A DNA stretch of 64,000 nucleotides from an uncultured Cryomorphaceae bacterium (lineage in GTDB: Bacteria > Bacteroidota > Bacteroidia > Flavobacteriales > Schleiferiaceae): NCBI GenBank assembly GCA_937120475.1, contig CAKZJV010000007.1, forward strand, positions 2,000,068 through 2,064,067, read 5' to 3'. Both the position numbers and the translations under genes were made by a program. Below the pieces are notes generated by a model. It saw nothing but the letters and a program-made list of their open reading frames with translations, was not told the origin of the DNA and searched no databases. Below, piece by piece: positions 45,644 through 53,704 of the stretch (position 1 is the stretch's first letter; the number at the start of each line of letters is the position of its first letter).

Positions 45644-45659
45644 AAGTGAGTAATCACTT
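45644..45659. promoter_or_regulatory. TetR-type operator before tetR
   Basis: AAGTGAGTAATCACTT has perfect 6-bp arms (AAGTGA/TCACTT) around GTAA. It sits 6 nt before the tetR ATG and directly next to a perfect -7 box (45661-45668), where bound repressor would block polymerase. Confidence 0.7.
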
Positions 45660-45660
45660 G

Positions 45661-45690
45661 CAAATGTACGGCTACTTTTGAAACCACCAA
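45661..45690 (-). promoter_or_regulatory. Bacteroidota-type promoter of tetR
   Basis: Minus strand: TACATTTG (45661-45668) matches the -7 consensus TAnnTTTG, and a TTG (45688-45690) lies 19 nt upstream of it, matching the -33 element at normal spacing. The operator begins at the next base, so the two are fused. Confidence 0.7.
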
Positions 45691-45714
45691 AAAATTCCGC
45701 TATTTTCTTCAGGA

Positions 45715-46788
45715 TTACACCCTAACCCTCGGATCGAGCCAGGCGTAGAGAATGTCCACCAGGATATTGATGAGCACGAAGGTGAAGCCAATAACCAGCA
45801 CCGCACCCATTACCACCGGAAGATCCAACTGGTTGAGGGCTTCTACGATCTGTTTCCCCAGGCCGTTCCACCCAAAAATGTACTCCACAAATACCGCCCC
45901 CGCCAACATGGAGGCAAACCAACCCGAAGCAGCGGTAATCACCGGGTTCAAGGCATTTTTCAAAGCGTGTTTACGCACAATGGTACTTTCCTTCAAACCC
46001 TTGGCCCGGGCCGTGCGAATGTAGTCCTGGCTCATTTCTTCCAGCAAACTTCCCCGGGTTAATTGTATAATAACTCCCAAAGGACGAATACCTAAAGTAA
46101 TGGCCGGAAGGATAAGGTTTCGCAACTGCAGATGGATGCCTTCGCCCATATCATCCACTTCGTATAAACTCCCGGTCATGTTGAGCCCGGTATATTCGGC
46201 CAGTAAATACCCGAATATCCACGCCATAAGAATGGCGGAGAAAAAAGAGGGCACGGACATCCCTAAGGTTCCGATTACGGTTATGGCGCGGTCGGCCCAC
46301 GAATCTTTGAGGAGCGCGGCCATCACCCCTAAAACCACCCCCAGCAACATGGCTATTACAATACTGGCCAGGGCCAGCACTATGGTATTGGGCAGGGTTT
46401 CGCCAATAATGGAGCTCACTGTTTTGCCCTGGCTGCGAAACGACTGCCGCAGGTAAGGCCATTTAAGCACTACTTGAGTAGTACCGGTATTCACCAGGCT
46501 TTGATAAGCGGAATTTTTGAGGCTTTGCCGGGTATAATGATTTTCTTCCGCACGGTGTACGGAGATGGGGCTTAAATCATTCAGGTAGTACAAGTATTGC
46601 GTACTCAGGGGTAAGTCAAACCCGTACTTATGTTTAATGGCCGCCAATTGTTCGGAGTCTTCCCGCTGATCGAGCATCATGCGGGCGGGGTCACCGGGCA
46701 ATACGGTAAAAAGGAAAAAAACAGCCGTTACCACCCCTAGCATTACCAAAATGCTGTAGCCGATTTTATTTAAGAGGTAGGGCAGCAA
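45715..46788 (-). CDS. ABC transporter permease, DppB/OppB type
   Basis: 357 residues. An N-terminal membrane helix with 'VTAVFFLFTVLPGDPARMM' is the DppB-family hallmark. It is followed by a ~75-residue loop larger than usual, then five more helices with the EAA-like loop 'RTARAKGLKESTIVRKHALKNAL' and 'EYIFGWNGLGKQIVEAL'. No ATPase, DppC or binding protein is adjacent. It follows the BT_3928 gene by 3 bp, so it is co-transcribed. The partner subunits and substrate are unknown; peptides are likely from the family. Confidence 0.88.
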   Translation of the reverse strand: MLPYLLNKIGYSILVMLGVVTAVFFLFTVLPGDPARMMLDQREDSEQLAAIKHKYGFDLPLSTQYLYYLNDLSPISVHRAEENHYTRQSLKNSAYQSLVNTGTTQVVLKWPYLRQSFRSQGKTVSSIIGETLPNTIVLALASIVIAMLLGVVLGVMAALLKDSWADRAITVIGTLGMSVPSFFSAILMAWIFGYLLAEYTGLNMTGSLYEVDDMGEGIHLQLRNLILPAITLGIRPLGVIIQLTRGSLLEEMSQDYIRTARAKGLKESTIVRKHALKNALNPVITAASGWFASMLAGAVFVEYIFGWNGLGKQIVEALNQLDLPVVMGAVLVIGFTFVLINILVDILYAWLDPRVRV

Positions 46789-46791
46789 ATG

Positions 46792-47937
46792 CTAGAGCAG
46801 CGGTTTTATGTCCTTCTCAAAGTCGGGTGTGTCGTTATAATGCCATTTGCCGGTCACTACCCCCTCTTTAAGCATTACTATACCCGGGTTAGAACGAATA
46901 ATGGTTTTAAGCGTGGTTTCGTCCATAGTGGCAAAAGGGAAAGGCGTTTGTAGTTCGTGCCGCATTTTTTCCACATCGGCATCGAGCGATGCACTCAAGC
47001 CGATAATGGGATAGCCTGCTTCCTCTACCGAGCGGGCAAAAGTGTTGATCCGCTCATAGGCTTCTTTATCCGTTTTATGAATATTGTAAGCAATAACCAT
47101 GAACACCACCGGGGCATCCAGCACCTCCTGGGTAGCATCTTCACCGTTGTAGAGGATCACAAAGTCATGCACCGGGGGCTCGTAACCGTGATGCAACACT
47201 ACATTCTCGGTTTTATCGCTTTGTATTTCCCATTCCTTTTTCTTCCACCATTCTTCCGACATATACTCATCGGAGGTTACCTTTTTCTCTTCTCCGCTAT
47301 CCTTATTTTTCAGGTAGTAGATGGTGCCGTATTTGGTAGGTTCCAGGCCCAGCTCTTCGGCCGATTTCATGCCTTCGGGAATACTTTTCCCTTCAGCGTA
47401 AGCCCGGAAATCCTTAACCGGTAAGTGATTGAGAACGTGGTACCCCAAAAGGCTGCACCCAATAAGGGATACTACCATAATAGCCGAACGCGCTCCGGTT
47501 GTAAAAAGGGGCTTGATGTACTTGAGATTGGTGAAAATGATTACGATGAGCACCGTAAGCACCACGTCCTTACCAAAAGATTCCCAGGGGGTGAGGGGGA
47601 TGGCATCGCCAAAACACCCGCAATCGGTAACCTTATTGAAGTAGGCGGAATAAAAGGTGAGGAAAGTGAAGAATACGATCATCAACAGCAGCAGCCAGGC
47701 CGTCAGCTTTTTCCAGTGGCCCAGCAATAGGGCTACCCCCAGCAAAACTTCGAGTATTACAATAAATACGGCCAGGCTCAGTGCTAGGGGCTGCAAAAAG
47801 GGAAGGTTTAAAACGTCCGGGGCAAAATATTCATCCAGCTTAAAGCTAAAGCCCACCGGATCGTTCAGTTTTATAAGGCCGGAGAAAATGAAAAGACCTC
47901 CTACCAGTATGCGACAAATCTGTGTAATGAAGTTCAT
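46792..47937 (-). CDS. BT_3928-type protein: DoxX/MauE-like membrane domain plus thioredoxin-like domain
   Basis: 381 residues. The first ~150 residues are four membrane helices of DoxX/MauE type ('RILVGGLFIFSGLIKLNDPVGF', 'FYSAYFNKVTDCGCFGDAIPLTPW'). A 'DCGCFGD' motif matches the MauE Cys pair. The C-terminal ~130 residues form a thioredoxin-like fold ('PVVFMVIAYNI', 'GYPIIGLSASL', 'NPGIVMLKEGVVTGKW') without a CxxC. It may handle disulfide or respiratory electron transfer in the inner membrane. Co-transcribed with the DUF1599 and permease genes. Confidence 0.85.
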   Translation of the reverse strand: MNFITQICRILVGGLFIFSGLIKLNDPVGFSFKLDEYFAPDVLNLPFLQPLALSLAVFIVILEVLLGVALLLGHWKKLTAWLLLLMIVFFTFLTFYSAYFNKVTDCGCFGDAIPLTPWESFGKDVVLTVLIVIIFTNLKYIKPLFTTGARSAIMVVSLIGCSLLGYHVLNHLPVKDFRAYAEGKSIPEGMKSAEELGLEPTKYGTIYYLKNKDSGEEKKVTSDEYMSEEWWKKKEWEIQSDKTENVVLHHGYEPPVHDFVILYNGEDATQEVLDAPVVFMVIAYNIHKTDKEAYERINTFARSVEEAGYPIIGLSASLDADVEKMRHELQTPFPFATMDETTLKTIIRSNPGIVMLKEGVVTGKWHYNDTPDFEKDIKPLL

Positions 47938-47969
47938 AGTTTAGTTGTTTGGTACAAAACCAACCGAAA

Positions 47970-48536
47970 TTAAGGCTTTACTTTCTGCTTTAAAACGGCT
48001 GCTTCGTTCATTTTAATCAGGGCAAAAACAGAGTAATTCACCATGTCAAAATAATTGGCATCAATGCCTTCGGAAACCAGGGTATTTCCCTCGTTATTCT
48101 CAATTTGCTTAATGCGCAGTATTTTTTGCAGGATGAGGTCGGTAAAGCTACTGATGCGCATATCACGCCAGGCTTCACCGTAATCGTGATTTTTGCGCTC
48201 CATCAACAGTTTGGCCTCACCTGCGTATTTCTCAAACTTTTCCGAGGCCTCTTCCACTCCCAAATCGGGTTGGTCGGCTACACCTAACTCCAAATTGATT
48301 AAGGCGATAATGGAATAATTAAGAATACCGATAAACTCACCTTGCAGATCATCCGCAACAAGTTGTGTACCCTTTTCTTCAATACTGCGAATGCGTTGCG
48401 CTTTTATGAATATCTGATCGGTAAGCGATGGCAAACGAAGAATGCGCCAGGCGGAACCGTAGTCTTTCATTTTGTTCTCAAACAAGAACCGGCACTTTTG
48501 AATTACCTCATCGTACTGCTGCGAAGTATGGCTCAT
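47970..48536 (-). CDS. DUF1599 protein with two internal repeats
   Basis: 188 residues built from two similar halves of ~75 residues. The first has 'KMKDYGSAWRILRLPSLTDQIFIKAQRIRSIEE' and the second 'KNHDYGEAWRDMRISSFTDLILQKILRIKQIEN' (each quoted as motif). This tandem DUF1599 arrangement is typical of Bacteroidota. The domain has been linked to nucleotide modification, but the activity is unknown. It is divergent from folP, with only 32 bp between starts. Confidence 0.85.
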   Translation of the reverse strand: MSHTSQQYDEVIQKCRFLFENKMKDYGSAWRILRLPSLTDQIFIKAQRIRSIEEKGTQLVADDLQGEFIGILNYSIIALINLELGVADQPDLGVEEASEKFEKYAGEAKLLMERKNHDYGEAWRDMRISSFTDLILQKILRIKQIENNEGNTLVSEGIDANYFDMVNYSVFALIKMNEAAVLKQKVKP

Positions 48537-48568
48537 TTAATAATTTAGCTGCAATTGCAATTTAGCTT

Positions 48569-49459
48569 ATGGAAACGGCCTTTACCCCAGCCGAGGGGGG
48601 AGCGAAAGATACCAATTTTACACGGAAGCACAGTCTGAATCTGGGTGGCCGTTTGCATGTTTTAAACCGGCCTTGGGTAATGGGTATCCTCAACCTTACG
48701 CATGATTCCTTCCATGCGGCAAGCCGCGCCACCCACGAAAAACAGATCCGTGAAAAACTGCGGGAAATGATAAAGGCGGGAGCGGATATGATCGACCTTG
48801 GGGCGGCTTCTTCCCGGCCGGGAGCAGCCCTTTCGGAACCCGCCTCAGAAATGGAAAGCCTGAAACCGGCCCTCGAAATACTACGTACGGAATACCCCGG
48901 CCTGCCGGTATCGGTAGATACTTACTGGAGTGATGTAGCGCGTTTTGCGATTGACCACGGGGCTCACCTGATCAACGATATTTCGGGGGGAAGTATCGAT
49001 CAAAAGATGTTCCTCACCGCAGCGGAACTAAAAGTTCCCTACGTACTGATGCATATAAAGGGGAAACCTCAGGATATGCAGCACAACCCGGGCTATAATG
49101 ACGTTTTCCGGGAGGTTTGCTATTATTTTTCTGATAAGTTAAGTCAACTGCTGGAGCTGGGTATGAACGATATTATTCTCGATCCCGGTTTTGGTTTTGG
49201 TAAGACCGTTGAGCACAACTACGACCTTTTTAATCACCTGCCTGATTTTCAGATGTTCGGGCGTCCGCTATTGGTGGGCATCAGCCGGAAAAGCATGATC
49301 AATAAGGTTTTGGACATCAGCTCTCAGCAGGCTCTAAACGGCACTACGGTATTAAATACTATGGCCCTTATGCGTGGAGCTTCCCTGCTTCGCGTTCATG
49401 ATGTAAAAGAGGCGGTAGAAGCAGTGAAATTGGTTACATTCACCCAAAATTTACCCTGA
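48569..49459 (+). CDS. folP: dihydropteroate synthase
   Basis: 296 residues. 'VMGILNLTHDSFHA' and 'ADMIDLGAASSRPGA' are the two Prosite-type signatures. 'VSVDTYW', 'INDISGG', 'ILDPGFGFGKT' and 'GISRKSM' line the pterin/phosphate site of the TIM barrel. It condenses hydroxymethyl-dihydropterin diphosphate with p-aminobenzoate in folate synthesis. The GA of its stop codon overlaps the start of cdaA by one base. Confidence 0.95.
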   Translation: METAFTPAEGGAKDTNFTRKHSLNLGGRLHVLNRPWVMGILNLTHDSFHAASRATHEKQIREKLREMIKAGADMIDLGAASSRPGAALSEPASEMESLKPALEILRTEYPGLPVSVDTYWSDVARFAIDHGAHLINDISGGSIDQKMFLTAAELKVPYVLMHIKGKPQDMQHNPGYNDVFREVCYYFSDKLSQLLELGMNDIILDPGFGFGKTVEHNYDLFNHLPDFQMFGRPLLVGISRKSMINKVLDISSQQALNGTTVLNTMALMRGASLLRVHDVKEAVEAVKLVTFTQNLP

Positions 49460-50232
49460 TGTCCTTCATCGACTTTAGCGTTCTCGATATTATCGACATT
49501 GTTTTGGTGGCTTTTCTACTTTACCAACTGTACCGCCTTATTAAAGGTACCGTAGCCATCAATATATTTTTAGGGGTAGCCTCTATTTACCTGATATGGA
49601 AGCTGGTAGAGGCCTTACAGATGGAGTTGCTCAGTGAAATACTCGGCAAGTTCATAGGCGTAGGTGTATTAGCCTTGGTCATCGTTTTCCAACAGGAGAT
49701 CAGGCGCTTTTTGCTGGTATTAGGCTCTACTAATTTCACCAGACGCAGGAAGTTTTTAAAGCAATTAAAATGGTTGCGCAGTGATGAGCAGGAGCTGGAC
49801 CTGGAAGAAATAGAAGTGGCCAGCATTAATATGTCCAAAAATAAAACCGGGGCTCTCATGGTCATAGAACGGCAAAGCCAATTGGGTTTTTACAGCGAAA
49901 CGGGTACCCTCATCAACGGCCGCTTGTCATCACGAATGTTGGAGGCGGTGTTCTTCAAGAACGCTCCCCTACACGATGGCGCGGTTATTATTAGTGGCGA
50001 TCGAATTGTAGCGGCCGGCTGCATTTTGCCGGTTACCGATAAACCGAGCATTCCCCGCAGGTTCGGTCTGCGGCACCGTGCGGGTATAGGGGTAGCTGAA
50101 AAAACCGATGCCCTGGCCATTATTATTTCGGAGGAAACCGGGGATATTTCCATGGCCCTGGGCGACATCTTTCAAAATAAAATTGAACCCTCGGAATTCG
50201 GTGAAAAGCTGAAGGGTTTCCTGGAGAAGTAA
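49459..50232 (+). CDS. cdaA: diadenylate cyclase CdaA
   Basis: 257 residues. Three N-terminal membrane helices (~5-85) are followed by a DAC domain. The catalytic motifs are 'LHDGAVIISGDRIVAAGCILP' (DGA) and 'RRFGLRHRAG' (RHR). It makes the second messenger c-di-AMP, which controls potassium and osmolyte transport and wall balance. It follows folP directly, a conserved arrangement in this phylum. Confidence 0.95.
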   Translation: MSFIDFSVLDIIDIVLVAFLLYQLYRLIKGTVAINIFLGVASIYLIWKLVEALQMELLSEILGKFIGVGVLALVIVFQQEIRRFLLVLGSTNFTRRRKFLKQLKWLRSDEQELDLEEIEVASINMSKNKTGALMVIERQSQLGFYSETGTLINGRLSSRMLEAVFFKNAPLHDGAVIISGDRIVAAGCILPVTDKPSIPRRFGLRHRAGIGVAEKTDALAIIISEETGDISMALGDIFQNKIEPSEFGEKLKGFLEK

Positions 50233-50347
50233 TACCCTCCCCTCCGGTATTTTCACGGGTTTTTATTCCAGTTAGGCGGCCTGGCCTAAGTATTAAGCCA
50301 CATATAATATTCCCATAACCTGAAGGTGCCTGAGAATTGCGCATTTT

Positions 50348-50755
50348 GTGTTTTTATTGAAATCGCTTGAAAACAAACTGCTCATCAACAAAAATGTGCT
50401 TCTCATTGAAGATGATGAAGTACATCAAATGCTCCTTCAACTTATGCTGCAAGGCCAGGGGGCACAGGTAAGTGTTCAGCCAGACAAGGATCAGGCTCTT
50501 ACGATGATTACTCAAAAACCGTTTGACCTCATTTTGATGGACACCCGGCTCGGCAAGGTCAATGCCTTAAGCTTTACACAAATATTGCGGGCCAAAATGC
50601 CGGTGGATATTCCCATCATTGGTATGTCCAGCGTTGACCTGCAAGGCCGGGGTATTTACAGCGGGTTGGACGAGGTATTGATACGCCCGGTGGAGTACAG
50701 TCATCTTATTAAAGCTATCCGCAAGCTGGGAGGCCGGATGAAAAAGCTGGTTTAA
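50348..50755 (+). CDS. stand-alone response-regulator receiver domain
   Basis: 135 residues. The receiver fold runs 'VLLIEDDEVH' (acidic Glu21-Asp22-Asp23), phosphoacceptor Asp65 in 'LILMDTRLG', and 'IIGMSSVD' with the conserved Ser. The final Lys is replaced by Arg in 'VLIRPVEY', a mild deviation. It has no output domain and no adjacent kinase. A GTG start at 50348 is assumed; TTG codons shortly after are possible. It overlaps the 3' end of comEC by 4 bp. Confidence 0.85.
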   Translation: MFLLKSLENKLLINKNVLLIEDDEVHQMLLQLMLQGQGAQVSVQPDKDQALTMITQKPFDLILMDTRLGKVNALSFTQILRAKMPVDIPIIGMSSVDLQGRGIYSGLDEVLIRPVEYSHLIKAIRKLGGRMKKLV

Positions 50756-52815
50756 AGCTCTATTTGGTAATAACCTTCGCTTAAATCCTTACACAAAACC
50801 CTATTTTCCAAAGCCCATTGTTTCCAGCTTTCGCGTTGGCTATTTCGTATTTGCTTTAACAAGACCACTGTAGCAGGTACTTCTTCCAGAAGGGGTTTCC
50901 CGCTTTGCCGGTCGATTAGCCACACATCGGCCGTGGGAGCTAATTCATAACCGGGCCGGTATTTCCAAATGGTATGATTTTGAAAATGGATCAGCCCGTT
51001 TTCACAGCGGAAATAGTGATTCTCAAAATCCTCTTGCCACCGTACGTTTTCCAGGTTCAAAATATTATTCGCCCATACATGATGGCGGATGTGAAAGGTG
51101 AGCGCATCCTCATCGCTTTGCAAGGCCGAGTCGGCCAGCAACACCCCCCTACCTGCGCTTAAAAAGCTGATTGCCGCATTTTTTCGAAGAGCGTAGAAGG
51201 TAATTTCCGAACGGTTTTGTAGCTGATAATTCTCTATCACTTGCATGGCAACCAGAAAAACAGCCATAGCAACGGTAGCGCGTAATCGCCATAGTTTACC
51301 TTGAAAGAGCCAAGCAAAACCAAAGCCGATCATGAGGTAGATCAACACCATTTCCAACCGTGAAATATGGATCTGATCGATGAGAAACCAGGTCCAGCCT
51401 TCCACCCATTCCACACTTTTATTCATGAGTTGCAAAACCAGGTTGTAGAGGTGTATGAGCGGCTTTACCAGCCATCCTGATGCCGACAATATAAGCCCGA
51501 CCAAACCGATGTACATTAAAACCGTAACCAAGGGTATTACCAATAAATTGGAGATCAAGAAAAGAGCGGGAAACTGATGAAAGTAATAAAGCCCGAGTGG
51601 AAAAGTGGCAATCTGGGCGGCCAAAGACACGGTAGTGATCGTCCAAAGCTGTTTCAGCACCCATCCCTTGGGATTCAGCATCCCCTCGAAGCGGGGTTGC
51701 AACCAAACAATTCCCAAAACAGCCAGGTAACTCAATTGAAACCCTACCTCGAAAAGGTAAGTAGGTTTAATGATCAATAGTACCATAGCCGAGGCCAACA
51801 GCGTATTGTAGATGGAGGTAGGCCGCTTAAAAGCAGTACCCACCGCTACAAAACTGAACATGGTTGCTGCACGTACTACCGAGGGCGACAAGCCGGTAAT
51901 CATGGCGTAGGCCCAAAGCAGTAGCACCAACAGGGCAGTACGGATTACTTTACCGTGTTTTACCCGGTCCACGAAAAAGAGGAGATAATAGGTAAGCAGG
52001 TACACAATGCCCACGTGCAAACCGCTAACGGCTAAAACGTGCGTGGCCCCTGCCGCAGAATAAGCTCGCAACACATCATCCTCAATATCATAACGGTAAC
52101 CCAATAATAGAGCCTGGGTAACCGTCCGCTCTTTGGTTGAAAGGGGCCATTTGCGGATCACATCCAGTAAGTAGGTTCGGGCTTTAATACTCCAGCTTTT
52201 GAGGTTGTGGCCCTGATATTTTTCCGTCAACTTCCAACTCCGTGCTGGTAAATAAGCCTGAGCATAAATGGCTTGAAGGTTCAGGTAATTTTTATAATCG
52301 AATTCGTAGGGGTTTTGGGGGCCTTGAAGGGGGTTCAGCTTTCCCCTGAACGATATCCGGTCACCGTAACTCAAACGCATGGCCAAACTATCCTTCTCAA
52401 AATACAGCAACACCTTGCCGGTGGATGGTACGGCCTGCCGCTCATGGTAACGCGCCTCTAATTCTGCCTTAGCCTTAATGGTTTTTTCACTTGCGGTTGG
52501 GTGGCTGATAATTTTTAGTTTATAGGCGGAACCTGGCTCCTGGCTACGGTAATGATGTGGTAAGTGATGCTGCCCCTGCCCATAACTCAACACCAGACCC
52601 AGGGAAAGAAAAACGGCAGCGGCCAAAACCCCAAAAGCCTTACTTTTACGCAGCGTGGGCTTTTTGAGCACCAGGCCACTGACCAGAAGCAAGAGTGCAG
52701 AAATACCCAAAAATGCCAAGGAAAAGGTGATGGATACTTCAAAAAAATTGGCCCAAAGTATGCCCGCTGAAAAGGCAATAAAAACCTGGAAAAGAGGATA
52801 TCTTTTGAGCGCCAC
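50752..52815 (-). CDS. comEC: ComEC/Rec2 family DNA-uptake channel
   Basis: About 687 residues. The N-terminal membrane segments and DUF4131-like OB region come first, then the competence domain with 'LSPSVVRAATMF', 'SGLHVGIVYLL' and 'PTYLFEVGFQLSYLAVLGI' motifs. The C-terminal ~150 residues are a degenerate metallo-beta-lactamase-like domain without the HxHxDH motif. It forms the inner-membrane channel for single-stranded DNA in transformation. The GTG at 52815 (VALKRYPLFQ) fits the family start better than the GTG at 52860, which would overlap the divergent gene's start. Confidence 0.88.
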   Translation of the reverse strand: MALKRYPLFQVFIAFSAGILWANFFEVSITFSLAFLGISALLLLVSGLVLKKPTLRKSKAFGVLAAAVFLSLGLVLSYGQGQHHLPHHYRSQEPGSAYKLKIISHPTASEKTIKAKAELEARYHERQAVPSTGKVLLYFEKDSLAMRLSYGDRISFRGKLNPLQGPQNPYEFDYKNYLNLQAIYAQAYLPARSWKLTEKYQGHNLKSWSIKARTYLLDVIRKWPLSTKERTVTQALLLGYRYDIEDDVLRAYSAAGATHVLAVSGLHVGIVYLLTYYLLFFVDRVKHGKVIRTALLVLLLWAYAMITGLSPSVVRAATMFSFVAVGTAFKRPTSIYNTLLASAMVLLIIKPTYLFEVGFQLSYLAVLGIVWLQPRFEGMLNPKGWVLKQLWTITTVSLAAQIATFPLGLYYFHQFPALFLISNLLVIPLVTVLMYIGLVGLILSASGWLVKPLIHLYNLVLQLMNKSVEWVEGWTWFLIDQIHISRLEMVLIYLMIGFGFAWLFQGKLWRLRATVAMAVFLVAMQVIENYQLQNRSEITFYALRKNAAISFLSAGRGVLLADSALQSDEDALTFHIRHHVWANNILNLENVRWQEDFENHYFRCENGLIHFQNHTIWKYRPGYELAPTADVWLIDRQSGKPLLEEVPATVVLLKQIRNSQRESWKQWALENRVLCKDLSEGYYQIEL

Positions 52816-52854
52816 CTTTTTGTTTAAAAGGTAACCAAAAAAATAAAAGACGTT

Positions 52855-53529
52855 GTGCACCTAAAATCACTACCTCCAATCTTAGTTCTGATCACCAGTA
52901 TAGTTTTTGGCTCGGCTGCCGTGGCGCAACGAAATGCCATTCACCTGCACCTGGGCTACCACTACAATCCCAACAACTTTTACCTTTCTCCCGCTGAGCT
53001 GGACAGCTCCTTTTCACCTAACCAGGCACTGCGCTTTGGGGCACGCCTCAAGTACCAGTCTTTTTTCAATGAAAGTGCTAAATGGAGCTGGCACTTGCAG
53101 GCAGAATACAGTTACCGCTCACTATCCTACCAGTTTCAAACCCCTTTTACCGATAACCAGACTTTTAGAGGGGAATTGGAAGCGCGCTACCTGGACCTGG
53201 GCGGTGGTGTGGGCGAACGGTTTGACTTGCCCAAAGGGATTCGTCTGGGATGGTGCTTGTCGGCCATGGTGGGCTTTCCTCTACAATCCGATACGGCTAC
53301 CGTCCAAAATCAACCTTATCCCTACCGGAGAGCAACTGCTTATTTACCCTATTTTCAGTTAGGCTTGGTGGCCGAAAAGATCTTCAGCCAGGGTGAAAAA
53401 GGCCATTGGGTGGTGGGGGTTGAGCCTATCTTGAGGGCCTTCACCCGCCCGCTTCACCAAGGGGAGACGGAGCAGGGAATTTTTGGTGGCCTGGGTTTTA
53501 GCTTTGGCGTAGGCTACGTTTTTTACTAA
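52855..53529 (+). CDS. outer-membrane beta-barrel-like exported protein
   Basis: 224 residues. The GTG at 52855 is directly followed by the signal peptide HLKSLPPILVLITSIV...AVAQ. It has strand-rich repeats ('LGYHYNPNNFYL', 'WHLQAEYSYRSLSYQF', 'LEARYLDLGGGVGERF') and a terminal strand 'GFSFGVGYVFY', typical of 8-10-stranded barrels. Function unknown. It is divergent from comEC and is the last host-type gene before the integrative element. Confidence 0.65.
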   Translation: MHLKSLPPILVLITSIVFGSAAVAQRNAIHLHLGYHYNPNNFYLSPAELDSSFSPNQALRFGARLKYQSFFNESAKWSWHLQAEYSYRSLSYQFQTPFTDNQTFRGELEARYLDLGGGVGERFDLPKGIRLGWCLSAMVGFPLQSDTATVQNQPYPYRRATAYLPYFQLGLVAEKIFSQGEKGHWVVGVEPILRAFTRPLHQGETEQGIFGGLGFSFGVGYVFY

Positions 53530-53665
53530 CGGTAAAACAAAAAATATTCGTCAGGTTCATATAATACACTTTCGTAAATGCCTAAAACCCAAGTATAGCT
53601 AGTCCTTACAGTATTTTCGAACTCAGAAAACCTCTTACACATTTTTCCATTTTCTGCTATTTAAG

Positions 53666-53673
53666 TACGTTTG
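53666..53673 (+). promoter_or_regulatory. -7 element of the integrase gene (TACGTTTG)
   Basis: TACGTTTG matches TAnnTTTG exactly, 31 nt before the integrase ATG. The -33 region is only T-rich. The 175-bp gap after the outer-membrane gene probably also holds the left attachment site, which I could not define. Confidence 0.5.
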
Positions 53674-53704
53674 CCTTTGAATTTGTTTTTAAAAAGTTTT
53701 TAAA

